Position numbers and translations under genes: made by a program. Below the pieces are notes generated by a model. The model had not been told where the DNA came from and did no database searches. It saw only the letters and a list, made by a program, of their open reading frames with translations. Shown piece by piece: positions 1 through 10,357 of a stretch of DNA of 64,000 nucleotides (positions are counted from its first letter, which is position 1; the number at the start of each line of letters is the position of its first letter). Source of the DNA: an uncultured Clostridia bacterium (GTDB lineage Bacteria > Bacillota > Clostridia > TANB77 > CAG-508); assembly GCA_948805675.1 (NCBI GenBank), contig CAQIBN010000002.1:62001-126000 (forward strand), read 5' to 3'.

Positions 1-261
1 TCTTTTTACAAAACATTCTACTCCAATCTTTTTACAAAATTCTTGTACATATTCTGTTTCTAAATCTGCTTCTTCTCTAATCATGTGATTAATATGTGCC
101 ACAAAAATTTCAATTTTTAAATCTTTTTTCAAATTATTTAATACATTTAGTAAACAAATAGAATCTGGTCCTCCAGACACTCCTATTACAATTTTATCTC
201 CTGTTTCAATTAAGTTATATTTCCTTATTGTATTTAGTACCTTTTCTTCCAATTCAATCAA
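1..261 (-). CDS. tilS: tRNA(Ile)-lysidine synthase TilS, N-terminal part (runs off window)
   Basis: Only the first 87 codons are present; the gene continues past the left edge. TilS attaches lysine to C34 of tRNA-Ile(CAU) so that it reads AUA. The PP-loop signature GVSGGPDS is visible at about residues 30-37, followed by HINHMIREEAD, typical of the family. There is no ATG in this frame. I place the start at a TTG at 259-261 because an AGGAG ribosome binding site lies 6 nt upstream. The start abuts the inverted-repeat element on its right. Family assignment is firm; the exact start is inferred. Confidence 0.88.
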   Translation of the reverse strand, partial: MIELEEKVLNTIRKYNLIETGDKIVIGVSGGPDSICLLNVLNNLKKDLKIEIFVAHINHMIREEADLETEYVQEFCKKIGVECFVKR

Positions 262-276
262 TTCTTTCTCCTTCTT

Positions 277-560
277 CGAACATTGGGTCGAACATTGGGG
301 ACGGGGTTAAATGTTCACTTTTTCTATTATCTCATGAACACTAGGGACAGGGTTAAATACTAGACTTAAAGCCATTTAGAGCAAGAATCAATTAAGTTAA
401 TACATTCACTAAGATTTAACACAATATCGTCTTTTAGTAGATAAATACTAACATTCATCACTGTCCCCAGTGTTCATGACCTTTGTAATTTAAACGAACA
501 TTTAACCCCGTCCCCAATGTTCGCTTCGCCATTTTCGCTTCGCCATTTTCGCTTCTCCGT
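277..560. repeat. Inverted-repeat element, copy 1 (GGGGACGGGGTT family)
   Basis: The left part has the unit GAACATTGGGGACGGGG running into TTAAATGTTC (about 294-320). The right part has the same 27-bp unit in inverse orientation (about 495-521). A second, weaker inverted pair lies inside (about 335-357 and 459-478, the 'GAACACTAGGGACAGGG' type). The centre (361-455) is AT-rich and shows no gene. At 522-560 a short tandem repeat of CGCTTCGCCATTTT follows. A related copy lies at 18875-19157. This looks like a mobile palindromic repeat of the REP/MITE kind; no transposase is present. Confidence 0.7.
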
Positions 561-568
561 TTGTTCTT

Positions 569-1900
569 TTATTCTCTATACTTCTCTATATTAGCAAACT
601 TTGTATAATTTCCAAGCCATAATAATTCTACTGTTCCAGTTGAACCTGCTCTATGTTTTGCTATAATTACTTCTGCTACATTTTTCTTTTCAGATTCTTC
701 ATTATAATAATCATCACGATATAAAAACATAACAATATCAGCATCTTGTTCTATAGCTCCAGATTCACGAAGGTCAGAAAGCATAGGCCTATGGTCTGGT
801 CTTTGTTCTGGTGCACGAGATAATTGTGAAAGAGCAATTACTGGTACATTAATTTCTTTGGCAAGTATTTTCAAAGATCTACTAATTTCTGAAATTTCTT
901 GTTCACGGCTTCCACCTTTTTTACTGCTTCCTTGAACTAATTGCAAATAATCTATTACAACTAATCCTATATTCTTTTCTAGTTTCATCTTTCTACATTT
1001 TGCACGAATTTCCATAATAGAAATACCTGGTGTATCATCTATAAATATTTGTGATTCTGAAAGGTCACCAGATGCTAATGCAAGTTTTGCCCAGTCTTCG
1101 TCTTCTATTTTACCAGTTCTTACCTTATTACTATCTACCATTGCTTCACTACATAAAATTCTGTTACCCATTTGCTCTTTAGACATCTCTAAACTAAATA
1201 TAGCAACTGGAACATTGGCTCTTACTGCCGCATTTGATGCAATATTTAATGCGAATGCAGATTTTCCCATAGCTGGTCTTGCTGCAACTAGTATTAAATC
1301 TGAATTATGAAGTCCAGCTGTTTTATAATCTAAATCTGCAAATCCTGTTGGTACACCTGTTATATGTTGTTTTCTATTATATAACTCTTCTAATTGAGTA
1401 AAAGATTCAACTAATATATCTTTCATAGAAGAATATCCTTTTTGATTCTTTCTTTGCATTACATTAAATATCTTTTTTTCTGCAACATCCATAATATCTT
1501 CTACTTCTTGTGTTTGGTCATAACCTAAGACTATAAGCTCATTTGCTGTTCTAATTAATGTTCTAAGCATAGATTTTTCTTCTACAATCTTTATATACTT
1601 TTCTACATTTGCAGTTGTTGGAACCTTTTCTGGAAGTTCTGCTAAATATTCTAAACCTCCAATTCCTTCAAATTTACCAAGTGTTACAAGTTCATCTTTA
1701 ATAGTAATAATATCTACTGGCTCTCCTCTATTATATAAATTCATTATTGCATCATATATAACTTTATTATCTTCTCTATAAAAATCTTCTGCTTTTAGTA
1801 CTTCTACTGCAGATATAACAGAATCTTTATCTGTAAGCATACTTCCTATAACAGCTTGCTCTGCTTCTATATCATGTGGTGGCACTTTACCTAAATCCAT
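569..1900 (-). CDS. dnaB: Replicative DNA helicase DnaB
   Basis: A 443-aa protein of normal length. It is the hexameric 5'-3' helicase that unwinds DNA at the replication fork and binds primase through its N-terminal domain. The N-terminal DnaB domain covers about residues 5-105. The RecA-like core has Walker A (RPAMGKSAF, about 207-216) and Walker B/H3 (VVIDYLQLV). ATG start with AGGAG 9 nt upstream. It lies 50 bp downstream of rplI, the usual Firmicutes order. All CGG trinucleotides inside are out of codon phase. Confidence 0.97.
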   Translation of the reverse strand: MDLGKVPPHDIEAEQAVIGSMLTDKDSVISAVEVLKAEDFYREDNKVIYDAIMNLYNRGEPVDIITIKDELVTLGKFEGIGGLEYLAELPEKVPTTANVEKYIKIVEEKSMLRTLIRTANELIVLGYDQTQEVEDIMDVAEKKIFNVMQRKNQKGYSSMKDILVESFTQLEELYNRKQHITGVPTGFADLDYKTAGLHNSDLILVAARPAMGKSAFALNIASNAAVRANVPVAIFSLEMSKEQMGNRILCSEAMVDSNKVRTGKIEDEDWAKLALASGDLSESQIFIDDTPGISIMEIRAKCRKMKLEKNIGLVVIDYLQLVQGSSKKGGSREQEISEISRSLKILAKEINVPVIALSQLSRAPEQRPDHRPMLSDLRESGAIEQDADIVMFLYRDDYYNEESEKKNVAEVIIAKHRAGSTGTVELLWLGNYTKFANIEKYRE

Positions 1901-1950
1901 TACTTTTCGCTCCTTCTATTATAAGCAATAATTAGTTTTTATATTTATCC

Positions 1951-2394
1951 TTATGCAATTGTATTTACTTTTAAACTAGCTAGAACGCCTTCATATAGCT
2001 TAATATCTACATTTACTGTTCCTAAAAGCTTTATAGTTTCTTTTAAAACAATTTTCTTTTTATCTACATCAATATTATATTGTGACTTTAGATTTTCTGA
2101 AATTTCTTTTGAAGTAACACCTCCAAATATCTTTCCATTATCTCCTGCTTTTACTTGTATTTTTAAAGTTATATCTTTTAATTTATCCTTTATTTCTATA
2201 GCTTTTGCTTTTTCTAAATCTTTCTTATGCTGATTTGAATTCTGTTTTGCTTTTAGTTTTACTAAATTATCTTTGTTTGCTTCTATAGCCAATTTCTTAG
2301 GAAATAAAAAGTTTCTTGCATATCCATCACTTGCATTTATAACTTCATCTTTTTTTCCAACACCTTTTATATTATCAAGTAATATTACTTTCAT
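1951..2394 (-). CDS. rplI: Ribosomal protein bL9
   Basis: A 147-aa large-subunit protein that binds 23S rRNA near the L1 stalk. It starts MKVILLDNIKGVGKKDEV and has the N-terminal RNA-binding motif (GYARNFLFPKKLA), a long charged connecting helix and the C-terminal domain. The frame stays open upstream to an in-frame TTG, but the GGAGG at 2403-2407 sits 8 nt before the ATG at 2394, so I start there. It probably forms one transcript with dnaB. Confidence 0.96.
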   Translation of the reverse strand: MKVILLDNIKGVGKKDEVINASDGYARNFLFPKKLAIEANKDNLVKLKAKQNSNQHKKDLEKAKAIEIKDKLKDITLKIQVKAGDNGKIFGGVTSKEISENLKSQYNIDVDKKKIVLKETIKLLGTVNVDIKLYEGVLASLKVNTIA

Positions 2395-2597
2395 ATTTAA
2401 AACCTCCAAGTCACTTAAATTTTTTATATTTTATAACAAAATGGGCTTTTTTTCAATACCTTTACAGTATTTTACACCCTATATTTTTTCTATAAATTGC
2501 ATTTACTTTGCAGAATTACTTTTAACTTTTTTACTTTATACTACATTTTCTTTATGTAAAAAAATAAAAAAACATATATCAGAAAATTTTACATAAT

Positions 2598-2766
2598 AGA
2601 ACAATAGTAGGCTGGATTTATATCTGTCTTTTAATTAATACTCTTACGATGCATGTTTAATTGTTCATATGCCGATTTTTGAAGAAAATTGTGTGCAATT
2701 ATTTTATATAATTAAGAAGGCTCTATCAATTAATCTTTACTATATTTTGAAACTTTAATATCATAT
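2598..2766. repeat. Dispersed ~170-bp intergenic element, copy A
   Basis: Shares conserved blocks with 3910-4075, 21386-21560 and 62256-62427. These are a GAACAATAG-like start, TTAATTAATACTC, a TTTAATTGTT loop flanked by short complementary arms (GCATG/TATGC here), AATTATTTTATATA, an AAGGCTCT-like block and a TATAAAA end. It is directly followed on the plus strand by a strong hairpin. It fills most of the 400-bp rplI/2809 gap and no coding sequence is seen. A structured small RNA or a MITE-like repeat are both possible. Confidence 0.6.
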
Positions 2767-2806
2767 AAAAAAGAACTTATACTTTTATAAAATATAAGTT
2801 CTTTTT
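2767..2806. terminator. Bidirectional intrinsic terminator hairpin
   Basis: AAAAGAACTTATA pairs with TATAAGTTCTTTT. There are T-runs on both strands. It lies immediately downstream of the minus-strand gene ending at 2809 and at the plus-strand end of repeat copy A. Confidence 0.75.
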
Positions 2807-2808
2807 AA

Positions 2809-3135
2809 CTATCCTTCAATTTGTTTTCCAAATATAGATTTAGCAATATTTCCAATACCAGGTAGCTCTGGGTTTTCTCCATTATTAGCCTTTACTATAC
2901 CTAATATTATAAAAATAATATATGCAACATATGCTAAACTAGAAAATAACCCTATTCCTGTTATTACAGAAACAACTCCTAGTATAAAACTAATTATTAT
3001 ATATCCTATAAATATTACTATTGATTGCGCACAGTGAAATTTAACATCTCTACTATTTTCCTTTTGAAATAAAAATATTAATGCACATATAAATACTATA
3101 TATCCAACTATTGACTTAGTTTTGTCATTATTCAT
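2809..3135 (-). CDS. DUF4870/Tic20-like small membrane protein
   Basis: A 108-aa protein with three or four predicted membrane segments. The cytoplasmic-side motif SRDVKFHCAQSI followed by GLFSSLAYVAYIIFIILGIVKANNGE resembles the DUF4870 family, whose function is unknown. ATG start with AGGAG 7 nt upstream. Its start overlaps the end of the DUF2752 gene by 8 bp, so the two are probably translationally coupled. A terminator follows directly. Confidence 0.75.
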   Translation of the reverse strand: MNNDKTKSIVGYIVFICALIFLFQKENSRDVKFHCAQSIVIFIGYIIISFILGVVSVITGIGLFSSLAYVAYIIFIILGIVKANNGENPELPGIGNIAKSIFGKQIEG

Positions 3136-3415
3136 TATACTTCTCCTTTATAATATATTTATACCATGAATATACATATATAATTATTGTATATGGAAAT
3201 ACTATTATTACTTTCCAATTATATCTAATTGCATCATTAAAATTAAGATGTAATACAGATAAGAATGCCCTTGTCATTCCACAATTAAAGCATTCCTTTC
3301 CTACAATTCTTTTATATATACATATACTTTCCATAGAATTTTCTATAGGTATATTATATAAAATTATTAATAAAATGAAATTAGTTATCATAAAAAGAAT
3401 AAGTTTTTTATTCAT
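3128..3415 (-). CDS. DUF2752 family membrane protein
   Basis: A 95-aa protein with an N-terminal membrane helix, the family motif CFNCGMTRAFLSVLH and a second helix. The motif is typical of DUF2752 (function unknown, often beside TM2 proteins). No clear ribosome binding site exists for either possible ATG (3433 or 3415). I choose 3415, whose ATG overlaps the stop of the TM2 gene (ATGAATAA), consistent with coupled translation. Confidence 0.75.
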   Translation of the reverse strand: MNKKLILFMITNFILLIILYNIPIENSMESICIYKRIVGKECFNCGMTRAFLSVLHLNFNDAIRYNWKVIIVFPYTIIIYVYSWYKYIIKEKYNE

Positions 3416-3620
3416 TGATGATAGCATTTCCATCTTTATCTGTAAACTTACCTGTTATAATCATAATTAAGTCTACTAATGTCCAAATTCCACATCCACC
3501 ACATGTTATAAGCATTAATATTCCTGTGCCAATTTTACCTGCATAAAAACGGTGGATTCCTAAAGAACCTACAAATATACATAATAATAATGATGTTAAC
3601 CAATTTTTTTCGCTCTTCAT
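3408..3620 (-). CDS. TM2 domain-containing membrane protein
   Basis: A 70-aa protein that is a single TM2 domain: a first helix, then GSLGIHRFYAGKIGTGILMLIT, then CGGCGIWTLVDLIMIITGKF. TM2 proteins are two-helix membrane proteins of uncertain role. ATG start with a GGGGGAA site upstream. It is first in a three-gene membrane-protein operon (TM2, DUF2752, DUF4870-like) with overlapping ends. Confidence 0.85.
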   Translation of the reverse strand: MKSEKNWLTSLLLCIFVGSLGIHRFYAGKIGTGILMLITCGGCGIWTLVDLIMIITGKFTDKDGNAIINE

Positions 3621-3909
3621 TTATTTTCCCCCCTTATTCTACTTTTAGTATCATATTTTAATATTACTATTACTTTTCAATTCTGTCAATTATTTATTTT
3701 AAAATTTTACATTTACGTTAGTATTATTCACTATTAACAAATTATTTCATCTTAAAATTTATTTTTAATGTTTTTTAAAAGAACATAAGATTTATTATGA
3801 AAACAATTCAATGTTGAAAATATATACTAGAAATAATCTGTTTTATTTGAAATAAAAAATATGAATTTATTCTGTTAGATTACTTAACATACACACAAAT
3901 TAAAAATAA
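3621..3909. other. AT-rich intergenic stretch
   Basis: Part of the 706-bp gap between the TM2 gene and gdpP. I see no open frame, RNA gene or convincing promoter on either strand. The remaining gap holds repeat copy B, a long hairpin (4076-4158) and about 170 bp of featureless AT-rich sequence before the gdpP stop. Confidence 0.4.
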
Positions 3910-4075
3910 AAACAGTAGTGGGCTAGTTTTATATCCACTTCTTAATTAATACTCATACATTTACGTTTAATTGTTTATGTTCCAATAGAAAAAAAACAGT
4001 GTAATTATTTTTTAAAATAGGAAATCACTCTTTATTAAATTTCACTTTGTATTAAAACCTTCATATTATATAAAA
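3910..4075. repeat. Dispersed ~170-bp intergenic element, copy B
   Basis: Second copy of the element. It begins AAACAGTAGTGGGC, has TTAATTAATACTC, then the short arms ACGT/ATGT around TTAATTGTTT, AATTATTTTTTAAAATAG, and ends ATTATATAAAA next to a 29-bp-stem hairpin. On the plus strand the arm pairing uses a G-U pair; on the minus strand the same position would be A-C. This slightly favours a plus-strand RNA. Confidence 0.6.
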
Positions 4076-4158
4076 TAGAAAGTATTGTAATTATGAACTG
4101 AACCAAAAGAAGTTAAACATTTTTTTGGTTCAGTTCATTATAATTACAATACTTTCTA
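4076..4158. terminator. Long hairpin (about 29-bp stem), possible bidirectional terminator
   Basis: The arm TAGAAAGTATTGTAATTAT plus GAACTGAACC (4076-4104) pairs with 4127-4158, with only a 3-nt bulge and a 22-nt loop. It lies 170 bp beyond the gdpP stop and abuts repeat copy B. The stem is far longer than an ordinary terminator. Confidence 0.55.
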
Positions 4159-4326
4159 TAATTCTATCTTATTTTAACTATTTATCTTTTGAATAATATA
4201 TCATTTTAATATTACCTTTTTAATTCAAAATTATGTATATATTACTAATCTAGTATAATATACAATATATATTTATTTTGTATTAAAATAATAACATATA
4301 ATTTAGTTAAAATATTTTATAAACTG

Positions 4327-6351
4327 TTAACTTGATATCTCACTAAAATATTCATTTATTCTATTTATTAATTCATTTTTAACATCTTCTATATCCATTC
4401 CTTCAACCTGTGCTCCAGCTAAGGTAATATGTCCGCCACCACCAAGTTTTTCTAAAATAACTTGAACATTAATATCCCCTATTGACCTACCACTAATACA
4501 AACTTTATCTCCTAAATATCCTATAACAAAAGATGCTGTTATATCACTTATAGTTAATAACTCATCTGCAGCCTTTGCACAAATTACATTGGCATTTTTA
4601 TCTTCTTTATAATAAATTGAAATTGCAATTGTATCATTAACTATTTTTGCATCAGAAACAATTTCTGATATAGTATTATAAGTTTTTATATCACTTTGAA
4701 ACCATTTTTTTACTTTAATTATATCTACACCACATTTTCTTAAATATGCTGCTGCTTCAAAAGTTCTTACACCTGTTTTAAAAGTAAAGTTTTTTGTATC
4801 CATCATAATTCCTGCATATAGACCTTCAACTTCTATTTCTGACAGTTTAAGTGTTTTTTCGGAATATTCTATTAACTCTGTAACAAGCTCTGATGCTGAT
4901 GAAGCATAAACTTCTTGAAATGTTAATGTTGCATTTTCTATATAATCTGTACTTCTTCTATGATGGTCTATTACAACAATTTTGTTTGTTTTATCTAATA
5001 ATTCTGGTACTTCAACATATGTCTTTTTATGTGTATCAACAATAATTAATAATGACTCTTGACTAATTTTAGAAAGTGCTTCATTTTTACTAATAATAAT
5101 TTCTTGATATTCTTTTTGACTTTTAGCCACTTGTATGAAATTATCTAAACTTATACCTGAAGTTTCATTTACTATATAACTGTCTTTTTCTAAGGATTTA
5201 GCTATCCTATATATACCAAGACTTGCTCCCATACAATCTATATCACCATTTGTATGTCCCATTATATACACATCTTTTGCTTCACCAATTAATTCTTCTA
5301 AAGCATGTGCTACAATTCTTGCTTTTACTCTTGTTCTTTTTTCTACTTCTTGTGCTCTTCCTCCAAAGAATAAATATTTTGTGTTTTCTCTTACAACTGC
5401 TTGATCTCCACCTCTACCTAAAGCTATATCCATTGCAGCTTTAGCAGATTTAAATTTATCATAATTAGACTCACCTTCATTAGAAACTGCTATACTTAAT
5501 GTAGATTGTATTCTTGCAGGTAACTCTAACTCTTTTATTGTATCTAATATGTTAAATTTTTTTTCTTCAATTTCTTTTAAATATTTCTGTTCAAATATAC
5601 ATACAAAATTATCTCTTTCTTGTTTTAAGACTAAACCTTTAAAAGATGTTGCCCAATCATATATTGTTTTTTCTATTTTGGCAGTTACTTCTGGTTTATC
5701 TTCACTCGAAATTCTTTGCATTATCTCTTCATAATTATCAATCATTATAATTCCAACACACATTTTAGAATTATTAAATTTTTCTAGTAATTCTATATGT
5801 TCTGTTTCATCAATAAAATATAATGTAGCCATATATTCTTTTTGATTTTTCTTGTCATTTTGTTTTGATTTTACATACTCACCTAATATTCTATATTGTC
5901 TTTTTCCAATTCTAGCATGATTATTAATTGTATTTTTTCTATCTTTTTCATTTGAATTTTCAATCTCTAGTTTTAATTCTTTTACTATTGTATTTAAATA
6001 AGTATTTATATCTATATTTGCAAATTCTTGTACAAATTTCGTACTTTTCCAAATTATATTACCATTTGTTTCTACAATTATTAAAGGAAAAGGTGAATTA
6101 ATTAAAGATCTTTTTGATACTTTATCTACATTAATAGTAAGATCTTTAATATGTTCAGATAATTCTGCTGTTCTTTTTTTGTTTGTCCAACTAGTATAAA
6201 CTAATATTAAAGAGTATATTATAATTGCTGGCAGAATAAATCTAAATTCATAACAACATAATATAATTAGTAATATTGCAATAATTACTAAATATGCTTT
6301 TGTTTTTGAGACAAGACCATCAAATATTTTTATATTATTATTATTTGGCAT
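4327..6351 (-). CDS. gdpP: Cyclic-di-AMP phosphodiesterase GdpP
   Basis: A 674-aa membrane-anchored enzyme that hydrolyses c-di-AMP to pApA. Domain order: two N-terminal membrane helices (about 18-55), a PAS-like domain, a degenerate GGDEF domain (about 190-320), a DHH domain with GHTNGDIDCMGASLG and VIDHHRRS, and a DHHA1 domain with GGGGHITLAGAQ near the C-terminus. ATG start with AGGAG 6 nt upstream. It lies near rplI and dnaB as in many Firmicutes, here separated by three small membrane-protein genes and two repeat copies. Confidence 0.95.
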   Translation of the reverse strand: MPNNNNIKIFDGLVSKTKAYLVIIAILLIILCCYEFRFILPAIIIYSLILVYTSWTNKKRTAELSEHIKDLTINVDKVSKRSLINSPFPLIIVETNGNIIWKSTKFVQEFANIDINTYLNTIVKELKLEIENSNEKDRKNTINNHARIGKRQYRILGEYVKSKQNDKKNQKEYMATLYFIDETEHIELLEKFNNSKMCVGIIMIDNYEEIMQRISSEDKPEVTAKIEKTIYDWATSFKGLVLKQERDNFVCIFEQKYLKEIEEKKFNILDTIKELELPARIQSTLSIAVSNEGESNYDKFKSAKAAMDIALGRGGDQAVVRENTKYLFFGGRAQEVEKRTRVKARIVAHALEELIGEAKDVYIMGHTNGDIDCMGASLGIYRIAKSLEKDSYIVNETSGISLDNFIQVAKSQKEYQEIIISKNEALSKISQESLLIIVDTHKKTYVEVPELLDKTNKIVVIDHHRRSTDYIENATLTFQEVYASSASELVTELIEYSEKTLKLSEIEVEGLYAGIMMDTKNFTFKTGVRTFEAAAYLRKCGVDIIKVKKWFQSDIKTYNTISEIVSDAKIVNDTIAISIYYKEDKNANVICAKAADELLTISDITASFVIGYLGDKVCISGRSIGDINVQVILEKLGGGGHITLAGAQVEGMDIEDVKNELINRINEYFSEISS

Positions 6352-6414
6352 AACAATCTCCTTTTATCATAATAAATATATTTTACCCTTTTTTTGTTAT
6401 TTTGTCAAGCCATC

Positions 6415-6458
6415 AAAATAGAGCAAACACTTGATATTAATAGTGTTTGCTCTATTTT
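6415..6458. terminator. Terminator after rpoC
   Basis: AAAATAGAGCAAACACT pairs with AGTGTTTGCTCTATTTT, a 17-bp stem with a 10-nt loop and a T-run on either strand. It lies 9 bp beyond the rpoC stop and probably ends the rpoB-rpoC transcript. Confidence 0.85.
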
Positions 6459-6466
6459 ACTATAAT

Positions 6467-9400
6467 TTATTTTGCTACATTTACTGTTTCTTTTTCAGTT
6501 TTTCCTTCATCTTCTTGTGTATCTTCTGTGTCTTCTGTATTTATATGTGTATTTTTATAAACTTGCATACCTGTACCTGCTGGTATTAATTTACCTATAA
6601 TTACATTTTCTTTTAATCCAATTAAGTCATCTGTTTTTCCTTTAATAGCAGCTTCTGTAAGAACTCTTGTTGTTTCTTGGAAAGATGCTGCAGATAGGAA
6701 GCTTTCTGTTGCAAGAGATGCTTTTGTAATTCCAAGTAAAACTCTTTTTCCTGTTGCTGGTCTTAATCCTTCATTAATTACTCTATTATTTTCTTCTTCA
6801 AATTCATACATATCAACTAATGAACCTGCAAACATATTTGTATCTCCATTATCTTCAACTCTTACCTTCTTAAGCATTTGTCTTGCAATAACTTCAACGT
6901 GTTTATCATTAATATCAACACCTTGGTTACGATATACTTTTTGTACTTCTTGTACTAAATATTCAAATACTCCTTCTGGCCCCTTAATTGCTAAAATCTC
7001 ATTTGGATTTATTGAACCTTCTGTAATAGGGTCACCAGCCTTAACAATATCTCCATCTTTAACATGAAGTTTAGCTCCAAATGGTATAGTATATTTTTTA
7101 GCTTCTTGGTCTGAAATAATAGATACTTCTTTTCTTGATTTATCATCAGAGATTCTAACTGTACCATCTATTTCTGTTACTATTGCAAGTCCTTTTGGCT
7201 TTCTTGCTTCAAATAATTCTTCGACTCTTGGAAGACCTTGTGTAATATCTGCAACACCTGCAACACCACCAGAGTGAATAGTTCTCATTGTAAGCTGTGT
7301 ACCAGGTTCACCTATTGATTGTGCAGCAATAATACCAACTGCTTCACCAATTTGTGCTTCTTCACGAGTAGCTAAGCCCATTCCATAACATTTTGCACAT
7401 ACACCATGTTTTGTTCTACAACCTATAACAGAACGTACTTTTACTTTTTCTATTCCGTTACTTATTATTTCTTCAATTACTTTTTCTGTAAGCATTGTAT
7501 TAGTATCTGCTATTAACTCATTATTATTTGGATTAATAATATCTTCTAATGGGTATCTACCAATTAATCTTTCTTCTAATTTTTCAACTATTTGGTTTCC
7601 ATCTTTTATATCCCATACTTCAATACCTTCATGTGTTCCACAATCATCTTCTTTTACAATTATATCTTGTGAAACATCAACTAATCTTCTTGTTAAATAT
7701 CCAGAATCGGCTGTTCTTAAAGCTGTATCTGAAAGTCCCTTTCTTGCACCATGTGCTGCGATAAAGTATTCTATTGCATCTAACCCTTCCCTAAAACATG
7801 ATTTAATAGGAATTTCTACAACTTTACCAGTTGTACTTGCCATAAGTCCACGCATACCTGCAATTTGTTTTAATTGGTCAAGGTTTCCGTCTTGCTCCAG
7901 ACTCAGCCATCATATAAACTGGGTTTAGACTATCAAAGTTCTCTTTCATAGCTATTTTTACATCATCTGTTGCTTTACTCCAAATTTTAATAACAGCATT
8001 ATATCTTTCATCATCTGTTATTAATCCACGTTTATATTGTTTTAATACTGTGTCTACTTGGCTTTGTGCTTCTGCTAAAATTGTCTTTTTAGCCTCTGGT
8101 ACTTTAACATCACTAACAGATACAGTAATAGCACCTATTGTAGAATATTTATAACCTGTTGACTTAATATAATCTAATAATTCAGCTGTTGCACTTAATC
8201 CATGAGCATTTATTGACTTTTCAATTATTTTTCCTAAATTCTTTTTAATTACTGGGAAATTAATTTCTAAATCAAATTCTTTTTCTTCATTTTGTCTATC
8301 TACAAATCCTAAATCTTGTGGAATACCTTTATTAAACATAATTCTACCAACTGTTGTTTCAATTATTTTATGTTTTTCTATACCATTTACAATTTTAGAC
8401 ATTCTAACTTTTATTCTAGCATGCATTCCTAAATCATGGTTTTCATATGCAATAACTGCTTCCTCTGGAGAACTAAAGTAATTACCTTCTCCTGGTTCTC
8501 CTTCAACTTCCATTGTTAAATAATAACTTCCTAAAATCATATCTTGTGTTGGAACTGTAACTGGTTTACCATCTTGTGGTTTTAAAAGGTTATTTACAGA
8601 TAGCATTAAAAATCTTGCTTCTGCTTGTGCTTCTGGTGATAATGGTACGTGAATAGCCATTTGGTCACCATCAAAGTCTGCATTAAATGCTGTACAAACT
8701 AATGGATGCAATTTTATTGCTCTACCCTCAACAAGTACTGGCTCAAATGCTTGAATACCTAGTCTATGAAGTGTTGGAGCACGGTTTAACATTACTGGAT
8801 GGTCTTTAATAACATCTTCTAATATATCCCATACTTCTGGTCTTAATCTTTCTACCATTCTTTTTGCATTTTTAATATTATGAGCAATTCCACGACCTAC
8901 TAATTCTTTCATTACAAATGGTTTAAATAATTCAACTGCCATTTCTTTTGGAAGTCCACATTGGTAAATTTTAAGTTCTGGACCTACAACGATAACTGAA
9001 CGTCCTGAATAATCAACACGTTTACCAAGTAAGTTTTGTCTAAATCTACCTTGTTTTCCTTTTAACAAATCTGATAATGATTTTAAAGGTCTATTACCAG
9101 CTCCTGTAACTGGTCTTCCACGTCTTCCATTATCTATTAACGCATCTACAGATTCTTGTAACATTCTTTTTTCATTTCTTACAATAATCTCTGGTGCACC
9201 TAATTCTAATAATCTTTTTAAACGATTATTTCTGTTTATTACTCTTCTATATAAATCATTTAAATCTGATGTAGCAAATCTACCACCATCTAATTGTACC
9301 ATTGGTCTTAGTTCTGGTGGAATTACTGGCACTACATTCATAATCATCCATTCAGGTCTATTATTAGATAATCTAAAAGATTCTACAGTATCTAATCTTT

Positions 9401-10025
9401 TTACTAATTTTGCCTTTTTTTGTTCACTTGCATTTACTAATTCTTTTTTCAATCTTTCAGCTAATTTATCTAAATCAACCTCTTCTAATAGCTTATATAA
9501 GCTCTCTGCACCCATTTCAGCTTTAAAAGAACCTTTTCCATATTTCTCTACTGCCTCATGATATTCTTTTTCTGTTAGAACTTGTGCCTTAACTAAACCA
9601 CTTGTTCCTTTATCTGTTACTATATATGAAGCAAAGTAAATTACCTTTTCTAGATTTCTTGGTGATATATCTAACATTAGAGCTATTCTACTTGGAATTC
9701 CTTTAAAATACCAAATATGTGCTACAGGTGCAGCAAGTTCGATATGTCCCATTCTTTCTCTTCTTACTTTTGCTTTTGTTACTTCAACACCACAACGGTC
9801 ACAAACAATTCCTTTATATCTAACTCTTTTATATTTTCCACAATGACATTCCCAGTCTTTTGTTGGTCCAAATATTCTTTCACAAAATAAACCATCTTTT
9901 TCTGGTTTTAATGTTCTATAGTTAATTGTTTCTGGTTTTTTAACTTCACCTTTTGACCATTCTCTTATTTTTTCATCTGATGCCAAACCAATTTTTATTT
10001 TATCAAAAACTTCTAATTCGTCCAT
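6467..10025 (-). CDS. rpoC: RNA polymerase subunit beta', read through a +1 shift at CGG
   Basis: The largest catalytic subunit of RNA polymerase. The zero frame from ATG 10025 gives 712 good codons, including the N-terminal zinc ribbon (CHCGKY...CDRCGVEV) and the catalytic NADFDGDQM motif. It then meets CGG at 7889-7887 and stops two codons later. Skipping the C continues into SGARGNLDQLKQIAG and the rest of the subunit, with trigger loop/bridge regions, a second zinc site (CRTKHGVCAKCYG) and the C-terminus. The joined product is 1185 aa, normal for Clostridia. rpoB lies upstream, 527 bp away, with a large palindrome between. I see no other damage, so this is not a pseudogene. Confidence 0.95.
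7887..7889 (-). other. CGG +1 frameshift site in rpoC
   Basis: Codon 713. Context GCA AGA CGG AAA CCT TGA in the zero frame. Dropping the C gives AGA GGA AAC CTT GAC, the universally conserved GARGN segment of RpoC. The preceding codon is AGA. No slippery repeat or internal Shine-Dalgarno is apparent. Confidence 0.93.
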
Positions 10026-10357
10026 TATTTAGGAGCCCCCTATTATTTAAATTTTTGGCAAGGCTTATAAATAAAGCCTATTTTATAGAGCATCTTTTCA
10101 TTTTCCAAACTACTCTTCTGCTGGTGCAAACTAATTGATGTATGTAAGAAAAATAAAATCAGATGTATTATTCAATTAAATCTTTATTATTAAACTCATT
10201 TATTATTTAAGTTTTCTTTATTTATATATTTTTTTGCTTTTTACTACTTAACTTTATTTAGCTATAAAATATTTAACTCCCCAAGGAAAATAATATATTT
10301 ATAACTAAACTAATAACAACCCAAATTATACTATTCAATAATTCATCTCTAGTCTAG
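10026..10357. other. Left part of the rpoB-rpoC spacer
   Basis: AT-rich sequence between rpoC and the palindrome at 10358-10512. It holds the rpoC ribosome binding region (AGGGGG about 10 nt before ATG 10025). I see no gene and no clear terminator on the minus strand, so rpoC is probably cotranscribed with rpoB. Confidence 0.35.
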
